From Nematopogon swammerdamellus (lineage: Eukaryota; Arthropoda; Insecta; Lepidoptera; Adelidae), in NCBI GenBank assembly GCA_946902875.1, contig OX336359.1, positions 4,216,001 to 4,280,000 of the forward strand: 64,000 bases of DNA. Direction: 5' to 3'. Below the pieces are notes generated by a model. The model saw only the letters and a program-made list of their open reading frames with translations. It made no database searches and had not been told where the DNA came from. Positions within the stretch are counted from its first letter, which is position 1. Each line of letters begins with the position of its first letter. This document shows, piece after piece, positions 28,001 to 37,599 of this stretch. The position numbers were made by a program, and so were the translations under genes.

Positions 28001-28240
28001 AAATAAAAGGTGAGCGTCATTGCCCAAAATAGTAATTGATGACCCTGAGTCTAATAGACCACATAAATTTAAATTTTGAACTTTAACCTCCACAAATTCT
28101 CTCACATCCTCGTTATTATTGTTTTTAAAGTGAACCGAAGCATTGGCATTACTTTTAAAAAATTTACTCACGAAATTTAACCAATCTGACCACTCATTTT
28201 TATTAAAATTGTTTGAAAAGGTGGCGCAACTGCGGTTCAC
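25067..28240 (-). CDS. pol: Pol polyprotein (PR-RT-RNaseH-IN) of a second Ty3/gypsy element
   Basis: 1057 codons without a stop. Protease: LCGLLDSGSSITILGND. Reverse transcriptase: PVLLTPKKNGEMRMCLDSRK; SSIDLAKSFHQIPIAEED; FVFVDDLIIVS (FVDD box). RNase H: EVHADASDYGTGGFLSQ; TERETLGVL; YTDHAALQWFL. Integrase: zinc finger HFGVFKTHKRL...CDKCQAYKHS; core IISIDLVGPLP, IISDNGSQFIS, VNTVERYNKTI. A chromodomain-like ending is not obvious. It has no ATG at the open-frame start (GTG at 28240; in-frame TAA about 20 nt upstream). It would normally be made as a Gag-Pol fusion, but no gag is seen upstream. The divergence of motifs from the first element shows it is a different clade. Confidence 0.85.
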   Translation of the reverse strand: MNRSCATFSNNFNKNEWSDWLNFVSKFFKSNANASVHFKNNNNEDVREFVEVKVQNLNLCGLLDSGSSITILGNDAHLLFLNNGYHMVRDPSLRVTVANGSDIYSVGYMVLPMTYKNVTCEIRCYVIPGITTSLILGVDFWSKFELVPGLFKNCITNNVCAVNSNCTISNVEPHVRGFDDLTMTEKEAATNVINNFVKISDEEKGLGRTTLVTHNIKTGDASPIKQRYYRMSPEKRRLLCEEVDKLLELDVLEYCESEWANPVLLTPKKNGEMRMCLDSRKLNAVTIKDAYSLPYMSDILDNLRDAYFLSSIDLAKSFHQIPIAEEDRCKTAFFVPGRGMLRYKVTAFGLCNAPASQQRLMDSIFGQEFEFKVFVFVDDLIIVSRTFREHVSLLEKVFIKLKNAGLTINLKKCCFFRKELKYLGYVVNEQGLRTDPEKLKAILDIPVPTSRKEVKRFLGTASWYRRFVQNFSTLAAPLNVITSPKKCPKFLWTEEADVAFNALKNALVTAPVLSCPNFELPFEVHADASDYGTGGFLSQTIDDVEHPVAYMSKSLTPQQRNYSITERETLGVLTALEHWRCYLDNGKQFIVYTDHAALQWFLNLSNPTGRLARWCVRLSSFNFVIKHRKGADNVIPDILSRSVPVAAVNISTTNDEWYLKTVEGCQLKPTSYINYSILNDKLYRRCKGKNRLCSEFEWKQCVPQEFRDEVIKENHAEPVAGHFGVFKTHKRLCLNYYWPNMFRDVATYVTECDKCQAYKHSTQAPAGLMGRPKDCSRPFQIISIDLVGPLPRTMNQYTFLLVITCCFSKFCILVPLRKATGKLINKHMEQDVFLIHGVPQTIISDNGSQFISADLQQLFTKYNIPNMHFTPKYTPQVNTVERYNKTIMVAVSTFIDDNHRNWDKNLKKIQFAVNNSVNEVTGFTPSFLVYGRELVICGSHYLENNNDTDFIFAPRNVYAENTGYLSKIFTEVQSRLWQSHSQNAARYNLRRRNCEYNEGDLIWKKTQYQSDAAKFYSSKLAPKYIKCKIVAKLSPLVYELVDMAGKNLGRWHIKDFK

Positions 28241-28307
28241 ACTTACTCGTTTTTTGGCAGATTACATTTGGGGCATTGCGTGCTAAGAACGCCTTTCGTT
28301 CCGGCTC

Positions 28308-28427
28308 CGGCACCGGCACCGGCTCTAACCTTGTCGTCATCGTTCCTTTCTATGGGACGTCCAAGGTCTTTGACCATATTTAAGGCGTAGTATTTAAGTG
28401 TAGACGATCGTGGTTCACGGCGTTACA
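28308..28427 (-). repeat. 5' LTR of the second gypsy element, shortened
   Basis: Minus strand: tgtaacgccgtgaaccacga through caaggttagagccggtg, then a GCCGGT/GCCGGA run and directly pol. Compared with the left copy it has an extra gtagtatttaa block and lacks the distal part with polyadenylation signals. PBS and gag are missing. Confidence 0.7.
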
Positions 28428-28778
28428 AGCCACATACCTATCTGTCTCTTTCGCCTATATTATGGTGGTCTTATCGGCACGTGTCCAGATGCACCCATCG
28501 TGATGCAGGCGGAAGTCACGTGGCAGTGCACGCTCCGATTTGTAATCAGGGATTCTCTGATTCTGATTATAGAGGGATGAATAATGGAAACTTTTTCGTT
28601 GGGCATTCTATAGTTTCCGTATGGCTGCCTGTCTATTCGAGTCCAACTACCCGCTCGACAAGATAATTTTCTATTACTATTTCCTCGTTTACCTCGTTTT
28701 TTCTTCGTAGTCGGTTTTTTTTTTCTTCATATTTGTATTTTTATTTTATTTCATTATTTTTATTTCTAAACTATGATT
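28428..28778. other. No gene recognised
   Basis: Flank of the second gypsy element, ending in T-rich sequence with cttcgtagtcgg (28704-28716) as in the repeats near 48 kb. Confidence 0.3.
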
Positions 28779-29024
28779 ATCCCTTCACTTGCCCCTTACT
28801 GGGTGGTAGGCTCAAATTGTAGCCGACTGGGTTGGTGCCACCGTATTGGATGTAAGATGGCCGCATAGCAGCCTCGGTTGTGTTCTCCTCTAGTCCAGTA
28901 TAGCCAGCAATCCAGGGAAGTCTCTGGTATGGCACCTGCCTTCTCGGAGGTGATATTGGCTGGTCGGAGCATATGCTTTGGCCCCTCCGACTCAGCCACC
29001 CATACTGGATTACATAAAAAAAAT
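28779..29024 (+). mobile_element. SINE-A, 5'-truncated
   Basis: Starts at cttgccccttactgggtgg and runs to ggattacataaaaaaaa. Confidence 0.85.
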
Positions 29025-29094
29025 TATGTGTAGTATATTGTTGAATTTGCTTCTTCAAGTTCTAGACTCAGGCTCAATGACCCCAGATTCTGTT

Positions 29095-29345
29095 TTATGT
29101 TAACCAGCATGGGTGGCTGTGCCGAGGGTGGCGCAGTCAACAGAACTAAAAACACCTCTCCTCGCGAAACGTTGCTATAGGCTGTCTAGCCTGTTAATAC
29201 GACGCTTGAAGACATCCAGGTTAAAGTATTCGGGAAGCACACTCGCCGGAAGATAGTTATTTAGATTTGCTATAGAGAACCGATGATGGGTTCTCAAAAG
29301 CAAATGTCGACAACAAAATGTTGATGGGTTTTCAAAGTTAGACAA
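29095..29345 (-). pseudogene. LINE 3' end fragment (jockey/CR1-like), diverged
   Basis: ctagcctgttaatacgacgc and gaagcacactcgccggaaga match the neighbouring copy at 29417-29990. The frame is broken. Confidence 0.65.
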
Positions 29346-29416
29346 TATGGCGCGTAGCGTTCGCCATTTTGCTTTTTTTTTCTTCTTTTTGTCAATTCAA
29401 TTAAAAAATTCAATTT

Positions 29417-29990
29417 TTTTTTTTTATGTAAACCAGCAATGTGTGGCTGTGCCGAGGGACCAATGGTGCAATCGACAGAGCCAAAATCACCTCTCCTCGC
29501 GAAACCACGCTCAGTTAGGTGCCATGCCAGGAGATTTGCGGACTGTTGCTAGGCTGTCTAGCCCGTTAATACGACGCTTGAAGACACCCAGGTTAAAGGA
29601 TTCAGGAAATACACTCGCCGGAAGACAGTTCCACACTCTAGCGGTGCGACAAAGAAACGATTTAGAAAACCGATGGGTTCTCAAAAGCCCAATGTCAACA
29701 ACAAAAGGGTGCTGAGTCTCTCTGCTACGAGTCATGCGGAGATAGGACGGGTGGCAGGGAATAAGGGATGCTAGTTCCGCAGAGCAGCGTCCGTGATAGT
29801 ATCTGTAAAACAGACTAAGCGAACCCACAAATCGTCTGTGACTCACGGACTCCAGACCATCTGTAAGTTTCGGGTCACCAACAAGACGGATGGCTCGGCG
29901 CTGTATCGAGTCCAAGGATGCTAGCAGATAATGGGGACTACCCTACCAGATGTGACTGCAGTACTCCATCGCCGGCCTAATCTGTGTTTT
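29417..29990 (-). pseudogene. LINE ORF2 C-terminal fragment (jockey/CR1-like)
   Basis: Minus frame of 134 aa: MDSIQRRAIRLVGDPKLTDG, VGSLSLFYRYYHGRCSAELA, LLRTHRFSKSFLCRTARVWN and CLPASVFPESFNLGVFKRRI. This is the standard end of insect non-LTR RT proteins following the RT core. It is 5'-truncated and ends in a T-run (29417-29427), the insertion's poly(A). Confidence 0.85.
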
Positions 29991-30089
29991 GTACAACAGA
30001 AATAGTTGTGCCGGTAAGAAGAACCGCCGATTGCGGAAAAGTATTGATTTATATCGGCGGATAAAAAATGATTTATTACCAAAAATATA

Positions 30090-30420
30090 CATCAAATCAA
30101 ATCAAAATCAAAATATATTTATCGCACTTGAAATGTTTTTTGCAAAAGGTACAGCTTAACACCGTAGGCGTTCTCCCCCAGCCAACCTTTGGGTTATTAT
30201 GAAAAAGTGTGGAGTGGCAGAGAAGAAATAAATGAATGATGGATAATAAAATATAGACATATAATTAAACAGATAATAAAACACAAATACAAATAAATGG
30301 AGAAACATACATATATATATATAAATATATACAATATATATGATATATAAACATACATACTTATAAATAACATATACAGGGGAGGTAACAATAGACTGTA
30401 GAACATTTATCTACATGAAC
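30090..30420 (-). mobile_element. LINE 3' tail fragment and AT-rich sequence
   Basis: aaatatatttatcgcacttg...ggcgttctcccccagccaacc is a LINE 3' UTR block shared with 31565-31672. It is followed by AT-rich low-complexity sequence. Confidence 0.5.
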
Positions 30421-30992
30421 ACTAATGAATAACGTTTGTAAGCTTGGATGTAGAAGGTTATCTCCGAAAATACTCATTTAAAAAAGTATTTGACCATATT
30501 TAGGATAGACCTTCAAGAGCTAGTTAATAATTCTGAAGTTCCAAAAAGTGCGTTAGAACACGCTTTTTAATACTTTTTAATACATCAATAGTCACAGGGA
30601 GACACACTCTTTAGTCAAAGCGAGAGCGTTCCAGAGTTGCTTTATTGCCTGGTCCTGTGCCTGTATCTATCTATTTATTGATTTACCAACGTATTTATGT
30701 TACAAAGACTAATCGCTGTCTCAATACCTCCCAACAGGTCGCAGCCGGTAATTCCCGGACCGGCAGCGAGCCGGCGAAGCCCTCGCCGGGCCGGAGCGTT
30801 TCGTAACTGTCCCGGCAATATACCCGGCGAGGATTAAGCCCGGTTTCAGATTGAATGGCGTATCAGAGGAGGCCGGACGTGAAGGAGGTAACAAGTGACC
30901 CGGGGGTCACCTGGGGCACCTTTGGGCGTAGAGGTAGAGGTGATGAGAGGACGCATTCTAGAGGCTGAAACAGACTGAACAAAAATAGGATT
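30421..30992. other. No gene recognised; CCGG-rich patch
   Basis: 30735-30845 is dense in CCGG/GCCGGG words (gcagccggtaattcccgg; ggcgaagccctcgccggg), with potential hairpins. Origin unknown. Confidence 0.35.
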
Positions 30993-31316
30993 TGTACCGT
31001 GTGGGGCCGGTACTTTAAAATAATAGCCCCCACTGCATCTCGCCCCGTGTATGTCGTAAAAGGCGACTAAGGGATATGACTCCCTTCTTATATTACTAGG
31101 TGGTAAGGTTGAACCCGCCCGGGTTGGTACCACCGCACTGAATGAAAGGTCGGTCGAAACGGCTATGTAAATAGTTTGTGTTTTCCGTCCAGTTCAGTGC
31201 AGCCGGCACGACCGAAGGGAAGCACTGACGTGGCACCACGTTCACCCGCTGTTATGGGCTGACATCACGGATGTTGTAGGTGATGTAGCCAACCGTGTCA
31301 GTTTCCACAAAAAAAA
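30993..31316 (+). mobile_element. SINE-C, full length
   Basis: Head taccgtgtggggccggtact, join at gggatatgactcccttctta, SINE-B body, and end gtttccacaaaaaaaaa. Confidence 0.88.
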
Positions 31317-31317
31317 A

Positions 31318-31545
31318 GGACTTAATTTGTTTTATTTTTATTGTAAGCTCGACATGTGGCGCCGAGGCACCAATGAGGTGTCTAACGGCGTCCATGGACA
31401 TTCGGTTGTATGCGGGGGCTGCGAATGCCATGCCGGCCTGACAGATGCCGATTCATTCTTTTGAGGGACCCGATACTGTACTTGGGGAGGAAATATATGA
31501 GCAGAGAGAGCGTTCCAGAGTTTACCGATTCTGTAATTAGCATGT
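31318..31545 (-). mobile_element. LINE 3' fragment (same family as 6648-6985)
   Basis: gtggcgccgaggcaccaatg...tgccggcctgacagatgcc and gcgttccagagtttaccga align with 6745-6895. Confidence 0.65.
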
Positions 31546-31564
31546 ACTCGTAATTACGTATATT

Positions 31565-31860
31565 ATTATCAAATCAAATATACTTTATTGTACACCATAA
31601 TAACATGAAACACAAAAGGCGAGTTTAATGCAATGTAGCATTCTTTACAAGCTAACCTTTGGGATGGCGCATAGGGAGGACAATGTGGACGAAGACCCAC
31701 CTGCTGCATGACTCGGTGGAAATACCGTGCCAAGGTGAGAGGTGGTTTACCTGTCACCCTTTAACACGGCATCTTGTCCTTATCCCTTAGTCGCTTGCAC
31801 GACATGCACGGGGAGAGATGGAGTGGGCTTATTCTTTTTAAGTACCGGCCCCACACGGTA
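31565..31860 (-). mobile_element. LINE 3' tail followed by SINE-D
   Basis: 31565-31672 is the LINE 3' UTR block. 31688-31860 is a reverse SINE-D lacking its tail, from cgaagacccacctgctgcat to the head. Confidence 0.7.
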
Positions 31861-31959
31861 AGTAGGTAGATCAATTATCTAAATTGAATTCTTATCATTC
31901 CACGAACTGTATCATTGTTTCATTATAAGTTGTATACTTTGATAAGGACGTGTGAAGTA

Positions 31960-32825
31960 CCTATGCCACGCCTCCTGATCGACTATAACAAAGAATTCTA
32001 AAGGGGGGAGAAGAGGCCATCAACCTCAGAGCAAACTCTAAACTGAGTGTTGCAACAGATAATAGATTGGCCGGATACCGGATACCGGATATCCGGCCTG
32101 TGCGCGGGCCGGATACTGTCTACTATCCGGCCATGAATCGGATAGTAAAAATGGCCGGATAGACCTGATTCCGGATTAACCGGATATCCGTTGCAACACT
32201 CTAAACTTTCGTCATCATATTGAGGACAAGGGTAAGCTGGCTTCTAAAAAGCTGGGCGTACTCAATAAGGTGCGAGGGTATTTCACGCCGGACCAAAAGC
32301 TGCATTTGTATAAATCGCAGATCAGGTCCTGCTTGGAGTACTGCTCGCACCTTTGGGATGGCTCTGACAAATACCAGCTTGGGCCTCTGGACTCGATCCG
32401 GCGTCGACCCGTGGGACTAGTGGGTGACCCCGACGTGGTCCGCAGGGCTGTCGGCTCCCTAAGTTTGTTCTATAGCTTATTCCATGGGGAGTGCTAGGAG
32501 GCGCTGTTTAACGCGATCCCACCGTCCCCTTTACACCTCCGCACCACACGCACCGGGCAGGGTTTGCTAAACACTGGACTTACCGCGGTTGTGTACTAAC
32601 CTCCTCTACAGAACTGGCAAACTCTGGAACGCTCAACCTGCCCATATATTTCCCCTCCAAGTACAGTCTCGGGTCCTTAAAGAGGGGCGTGAACAGGCAC
32701 CTGTCAGGCTGGCATGGCATTCGCAATCCCCGCAGACGACCGGATCTCCGTGGGCGTCGTTAGACACATCATGGGTGGCTCGGCGCCCCACATCGCGCTT
32801 TCTAAGTGCAGTATAAACACTAAGC
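31960..32825 (+). pseudogene. LINE ORF2 fragment (jockey/CR1-like) broken by a MITE and frameshifts
   Basis: Pieces in several frames: LASKKLGVLNKV-like (from 32230), FTPDQKLHLYKSQIRSCLEY, CSHLWDGSDKYQLGPLDSIR, VGSLSLFYSLFHGEC, LLYRTGKLWNAQPAHIFPLQ, then a GIRNPRR-like tail. The order is that of the RT thumb and C-terminus. Stops and frameshifts show decay. A MITE lies at 32044-32198. Confidence 0.75.
32044..32198. mobile_element. hAT-like MITE, 155 bp, rich in CCGGATA
   Basis: Ends gtgttgcaac / gttgcaaca are complementary. An 8-bp duplication CTCTAAAC flanks it (32036-32043 and 32199-32206), as for hAT elements. The inside is made of ccggata/tatccgg words in both orientations. Confidence 0.8.
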
Positions 32826-32969
32826 ACTTGTATGAACTCGTCACATGTGTAAAAATTATCATATTGTCTAAAGTTTGACTACTTTAACTAAATTTAATTA
32901 AATTAGGCTTGACCTTATCCAGAAGGAACATTTTACGCGCGAATCGTCTAGCTAGGTGTCGCGCTATAT

Positions 32970-33215
32970 GGCGACAGGTTAGCCACTTCTCACTTGGCAC
33001 GGTCTTTCCGCCGAGCCGTGCAGCAGGTGGGTCTTCACGCCTTACTTGCTGCTTGCAACGAGACGTATAGTTATTTTGTCCGAATTCTCTGTTAAACGTG
33101 GCGGTAGGTGTTGTGTTGCAATTTAGCAGAGTAATTGCAGCACAACACCGATTAATCTGCTCACCCCGGTTGTCGGGATACAGCGTGTGATATGTATGTA
33201 TGTGTGTATGTGTTA
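32970..33215 (+). mobile_element. SINE-D, 5'-truncated
   Basis: ggcgacaggttagccacttc through aacaccgattaatctgctca to gtgtgatatgtatgtatg. Confidence 0.8.
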
Positions 33216-33229
33216 TTTATATTCTTTCC

Positions 33230-33485
33230 TCGAAGGAAATAGAGCGAAAATCCTCCCTTCCTTACCTATAATAAAATCCAACGTCTGCTTTCTGTCTGTC
33301 TGAGTGTCTGTCTGTCCGCTTATAACTCGTGAACCACTAAACCGATTTTAATAAAACAAAATTCTACGGATAGCTTGATTCTTCCCATCAACTATAGGCT
33401 ACTTACTATCACGCTAAATGGCTTATGAGGTTAGCAGTGAAGTGAAATATGAGAGCGGGCGGAGCCGCGGGCACAACTTGTAGTA
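33230..33485 (+). repeat. Dispersed repeat ending gagccgcgggcacaactt
   Basis: aaaatccaacgtctgctttc through aatggcttatgaggttagca to the end. A second copy is at 55632-55885. A common lepidopteran non-autonomous repeat. Confidence 0.65.
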
Positions 33486-33612
33486 CATAATAATAATTAT
33501 TTCTTTAGTTTGTGTAAGTTAATTATTAGTTAATAATTTTACAAATGCAATGTGTAAAAACAGAAGCTCTGCTTGAATTCTGAAATTCTTTCATTCATAG
33601 ATTCTTACAATT

Positions 33613-33994
33613 CAGTCAGTCAGTCAGTCAGCGTGTAAGCGTCCACTGCTGGACATACGCCTCTCCAATTTTCCTCCAGTCCTCCCGGCCTTCAGCGATA
33701 CGGAACCACTGATTTCCGCCGGCGTACTTGATGTCGTCGCCCCACCTGGCGGGTGGTCTTCCCACACTCCGTTTTCCTGTCCACAGCCGCCAGTGTAGGA
33801 CACGGTTACTCCAACGGTCATCGTCTCTTGAGCTAACGTGCCCAGCCCACTGCCACTTGAGCTTAGCCACCCGGTGTCCAATATCGACTACTTTGGTGCG
33901 TCGGCGGATTGCCTCGTTACGCACCATATCACGTAGCGATATTCCCAGCATGGCTCGCTCCATTGCTCGCTGGGCAACTTTCAACCTTTGGACA
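33613..33994 (-). pseudogene. RTE LINE ORF2 C-terminus, 5'-truncated, with 12-bp TSD
   Basis: Minus frame: VAQRAMERAMLGISLRDMVR, RTKVVDIGHRVAKLKWQWAG, HV, GRPPARWGDDIKYAGGNQWF and EAYVQQWTLTR. These are the RTE ORF2 C-terminal motifs (W.GHv, GRPp.RW.Dd, geAY.QqW). The 3' end is (TGAC)n rather than poly(A), as in RTE. Perfect duplications ATTCTTACAATT lie at 33601-33612 and 33995-34006. Confidence 0.9.
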
Positions 33995-34131
33995 ATTCTT
34001 ACAATTAGAGATAGCCATATCTAAATTATTATAAGAATAATAAATTTCCAATGGCCGTTGTTTTGCAGTTAATAGAGATAATTTTTATCGTGATTTAATA
34101 CTCATCAATTATGTTGCTGTGAAGGAAGTAG

Positions 34132-34290
34132 ATAGATAGATAGAAATTCTTTATTGCTCCAAAACATTTAACAGTAACAAACGATAAGTAATTTACATGA
34201 GGGGCAAAGGCGGACTTATCCCTTACAGGGGTTTCTCCCAGTCAACCTTTCGATTTTTGAGAGTCGTATGTTGTGAGTTATAAGGTTTTT
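34132..34290 (-). mobile_element. LINE 3' UTR fragment with (GATA)n tail
   Basis: gatagatagatag then cggacttatcccttacagg...tctcccagtcaacctttcg. Relatives are at 40905-41060 (plus) and 59005-59150 (minus). Confidence 0.65.
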
Positions 34291-34299
34291 AAAAATTAT

Positions 34300-34647
34300 T
34301 TATTTATTTATTTATTTTTTCTGGTTTAGCCACATACATAGAATTGTAACATATCATACATAACATAATAAACACTATACTATATACAAAGAAACAAAAC
34401 GGAAAATCTTACGTGCAAACACAGCATGAATAGACCAGGGTTGTTGCTGATGCACATTTTTTCACATCAGCTGATGCTGATGCTGATGCAGATATTTTAT
34501 CATTGACATCAGCGGATGCGGATGCTGATTTTAATTATTTTCTTTAAAAAAAGGGAAAAATACTGAACTATATGAATATTATGAATTTATATCCAAAGTT
34601 TTGGTTGGTATTGAAATAAAAGATTGTTTTAATAATTTTGTGACATT
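34300..34647. other. AT-rich; GATGCT repeat patch
   Basis: 34455-34530 is a degenerate ctgatg/gcatca patch (atcagctgatgctgatgctg). No gene is seen. Confidence 0.35.
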
Positions 34648-34970
34648 GTACCGTGTGGGGCCGGTACTTTAAAAGAATAGCCCCACGGCATCTCTCCCCG
34701 TGTATGTCGTAAAAGGCGACCAAGGGATATGACTCCCTTCTTATATTACTAGGTGGTAGGGTTTAACCCGCCCGGGTTGGTACCACCGCACTGAATGAAA
34801 GGTCGGTCGAAAAAGCTATGTATTTAGTTTGTGTTTTCCGTCCAGCTTAGTGTAGCCGGCACGACCGAAGGGAAGCACTGACGTGGCACCAAGTTCACCC
34901 GGTGTTATGGGCTGACATCACGGATGTTGTAGGTGATGTAGCCAACCGTGTCAGTATCCATAAAAAAAAA
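34648..34970 (+). mobile_element. SINE-C, full length
   Basis: taccgtgtggggccggtact through gtgtcagtatccataaaaaa. Confidence 0.88.
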
Positions 34971-35210
34971 CATTTAATAAAAAAAAAGAATAAATCTGAT
35001 AGCAGTACCAGTTTAGTAATTTGAACAATTTGGAACTGTATTTGCTGCTTTTCCGGCTTCGAGTCTGTTCCGAGAAGGTTTGTCACGACTCAAATATCAG
35101 CATCGATCAATGCGGACTTCGCAACAACCCTGCTACAGACAGAGGGGAAACTGAGTTTGAGGGGAATGATGCGCGGAGCGAGTGTGGCGGCTCAGTCACT
35201 AACTCAGTTT

Positions 35211-35690
35211 TTTTTTTTTTATAGAGTACCGGCACGGGTGGCTTTGCCCAACAGTTCAAAGAACGATTAAGACACAGCCAATCACCCCACTCCTCGCGAA
35301 ACCACGCTCAGAGAGGCGCCATGCCAGCTACAAGGCGGACAAAGAGGTTGTTGTCTAATTTATTAACGCGCCTTTTGAAGATTCCCAGGTTATAGGTGGT
35401 GGGGAACACACTCGCCGGAAGACCGTTCCATATTTTCGCCGTACGACATAATAGGAACGATTTCGAAAAGCGATGCGTTCTCAGAAGTTGTGTGTCAACA
35501 ACATATGGATGTTCCGAGCGAGTCCGGCGGGTGTGACGAATACGGATCGGGGCAGGAGGGATGAGGGAGGCCAGTTCTTCGGAACATCGGCGATGGTAGT
35601 ACCTATAAAACAGGCTAAGGGAACCAATTGTTCGCCTGTGTTGCAGTTGTGGCTAAATGTCTTCAAGTCGACGGAACATGGCGTACTGCC
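35211..35690 (-). pseudogene. LINE ORF2 C-terminal fragment (jockey/CR1-like)
   Basis: Begins at the T-run (35211-35221, poly(A) on the minus strand). Reverse translation gives RFSKSFLL.RTAKIWN-like and LPASVFPTT-like pieces with frameshifts, homologous to 29417-29990. Confidence 0.7.
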
Positions 35691-35873
35691 CGAGTGAGCT
35701 CTCCAGTAAGAAGTATCTCGATCCTGAGCTCAGAATGAAAAAATGATACTTCTCTTACAGTCCAAAGAAATCAGTTCAACTCATTTCTCACTTCAATGAA
35801 CTATCACCAGCCTACGATACTCGATTCCGCGAAGGAGATAAAATGGTAGATAGTAACTTTATTCTACTGTCTG

Positions 35874-36222
35874 TCAGCCTCGGTAACTCAGTGGTGCGGT
35901 CAGTACATGGATGGGTGACTGTTCGACCGTTGGAGGCTGACCGTGGTTCGGATTCCACGTAAAACTGTAGGTCCCTTCCCTTCTTACTTACCTTACTAGG
36001 TGGTAGGGTTTATTTCACCCGGGTTGGTACCACCGCACTGAATGAAACGTCGTCGGTCGGAACGGCTATGTAAATAGTTCGTGGTTTCCGTCCAGTTCAG
36101 TGTAGCCGACATGAAAATGAAGGGAAGCACTGACGTGGCAACTAGTTCACCTGGTGTTATGGGCTGACATCATGAATGTTGTAGATGATGTCGCCAACCG
36201 TGTCAGTTTCCATAAAAAAATG
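35874..36222 (+). mobile_element. SINE-B with shortened 5S-like part
   Basis: gtcagcctcggtaactcagt head; the 5S-like core is reduced to gcggtcagtacatggatggg; complete body; end tttccataaaaaaa. Confidence 0.85.
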
Positions 36223-36245
36223 CTGAGAAAGAAAATTATACTTCT

Positions 36246-36590
36246 CTAATAACACGTACCGTGTGGGGCCGGTACTTAAAAAGAATATTCCCACTGCATC
36301 TCTCCCCATGCATGTCGTAAAAGGCGAGTAAGGGATAAGGACAAGATGCCGTGCTAAAGGGCGACAGGCTCGCCACCTCTCACCTTGGCACGGTACTTCC
36401 ACCGAGTCATGCAGCAGGTGGGTCTTCGTGCCTTACTTGCTGCTTGATCGATTTAATCTTGTTCGAATACATTGCGAAACGTGGTGGTCGGTGTTGTGCT
36501 GTAATTGACCAGAGTTTTTGGAGAGCAACACCGATTACTCTGCTTACCCCGATTGTCGGGATTCAGCGTGTGTGATATGTATATGTATGT
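36246..36590 (+). mobile_element. SINE-D, full length
   Basis: taccgtgtggggccggtact head to caacaccgattactctgctt and gtgtgtgatatgtatatg. Confidence 0.88.
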
Positions 36591-36811
36591 ACTTCTCTAA
36601 CAGTCCAAAGAAATCAGTTCAACTCATTCTCACTTCATTGGACTATATCCCCAGCGTACGACACTCGAATCCCGGCGAAGGAGATAAAATGGTAGTAACT
36701 TTATTCTACTGTCTAGGCGTGAAAGATAAAATATTGTCAGATTTTTCGAACATCTCGATGAGGGCCTAAATAATATTTTTATTATATTTTTCTTCTAGCG
36801 TTTGGATCAAT

Positions 36812-37300
36812 CAATCAATCATCAGCCTGTATCGGTCCACTGCTGGACATAGGCCTCTCCCAAGGCGCGCCACCACACGCGGTCTTTCGCTCTTCTCATC
36901 CATCCACTCCCGGCTACCTTTTTTAGGTCATCTGTCCACCTAGCCGGGGGGCGTCCCACGCTACGTTTGCTTGTACGTGGCCTCCATTCGAGCACCCGTC
37001 TACCCCATCGGTTGTCGGGTCTACGACAGATGTGCCCAGCCCACTGCCACTTCAGCTTGCTTATTTTCTTAGTAATGTCGACTACCTTAGTTCTTTGACG
37101 TATCACGTCGTTACGGATTTTATCGGTCAAAGAAATGCCGAGCATTGCTCTTTCCATAGCTCGCTGAGCGACTTTAAATTTGTGGACCAGGCCTATCCAC
37201 GTTTCCGCTCCGTACGTCATTACTGGCAGAACGCACTGATTGAAAACCTTCGTCTTCAATGACTGTGGGATGGAGGATGAAAAGATGTGGCGGAGTTTCC
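36812..37300 (-). pseudogene. RTE LINE ORF2 C-terminus, second subfamily
   Basis: 145 aa, minus frame: VFNQCVLPVMTYGAETWIGL, VAQRAMERAMLGISLTDKIR, KLKWQWAGHICRRPDNRWGR, GRPPARWTDDLKKVAGSGWM and GEAYVQQWTDTG. Intact to the stop but 5'-truncated. The tail is (CAAT)n on the plus strand, unlike the (TGAC)n of the copies at 33.6 and 44.2 kb. Confidence 0.9.
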
Positions 37301-37311
37301 CAAGCGTTTAG

Positions 37312-37475
37312 AGCCAGTACTTAAAAAAAATAGCCTCACTGCATCTCTCCGCGTACATGCCGTAAAAGGCGGCTAAGGCATAAGGAGAAGATGCCGTGTA
37401 AAAGGGCGACAGGATAGCCAGGTCTCATCTTGGCACGGTCTTTCCACCGAGTCATGCACGAGATGGGTCTTCGTG
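37312..37475 (+). mobile_element. SINE-D fragment
   Basis: gtacttaaaaaaaatagcct to agatgggtcttcgtgct; diverged, no tail. Confidence 0.65.
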
Positions 37476-37599
37476 CTTGTATGTATTTTCTTCGGTTCAG
37501 AAGGTGTAGCAACCATTTCAGATGCAACTGAACCAGCTATTTTTGAAGAACTGTATAACTTCAGTTAATAAACCATATACGACGTCTATCTTTTGTCAG

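Larger units (their letters stand above)
35750..36720. repeat. Direct repeat of about 125 bp flanking two SINEs
   Basis: acttctcttacagtccaaag...gtaactttattctactgtct occurs at 35750-35873 and again at 36592-36712. SINE-B and SINE-D lie between. This looks like a duplicated host or repeat segment. Confidence 0.75.

Noticed and set aside
32220..32497. Independent small host genes around 32.2-32.8 kb
   Set aside because: The frames are consecutive pieces of one decayed LINE ORF2.
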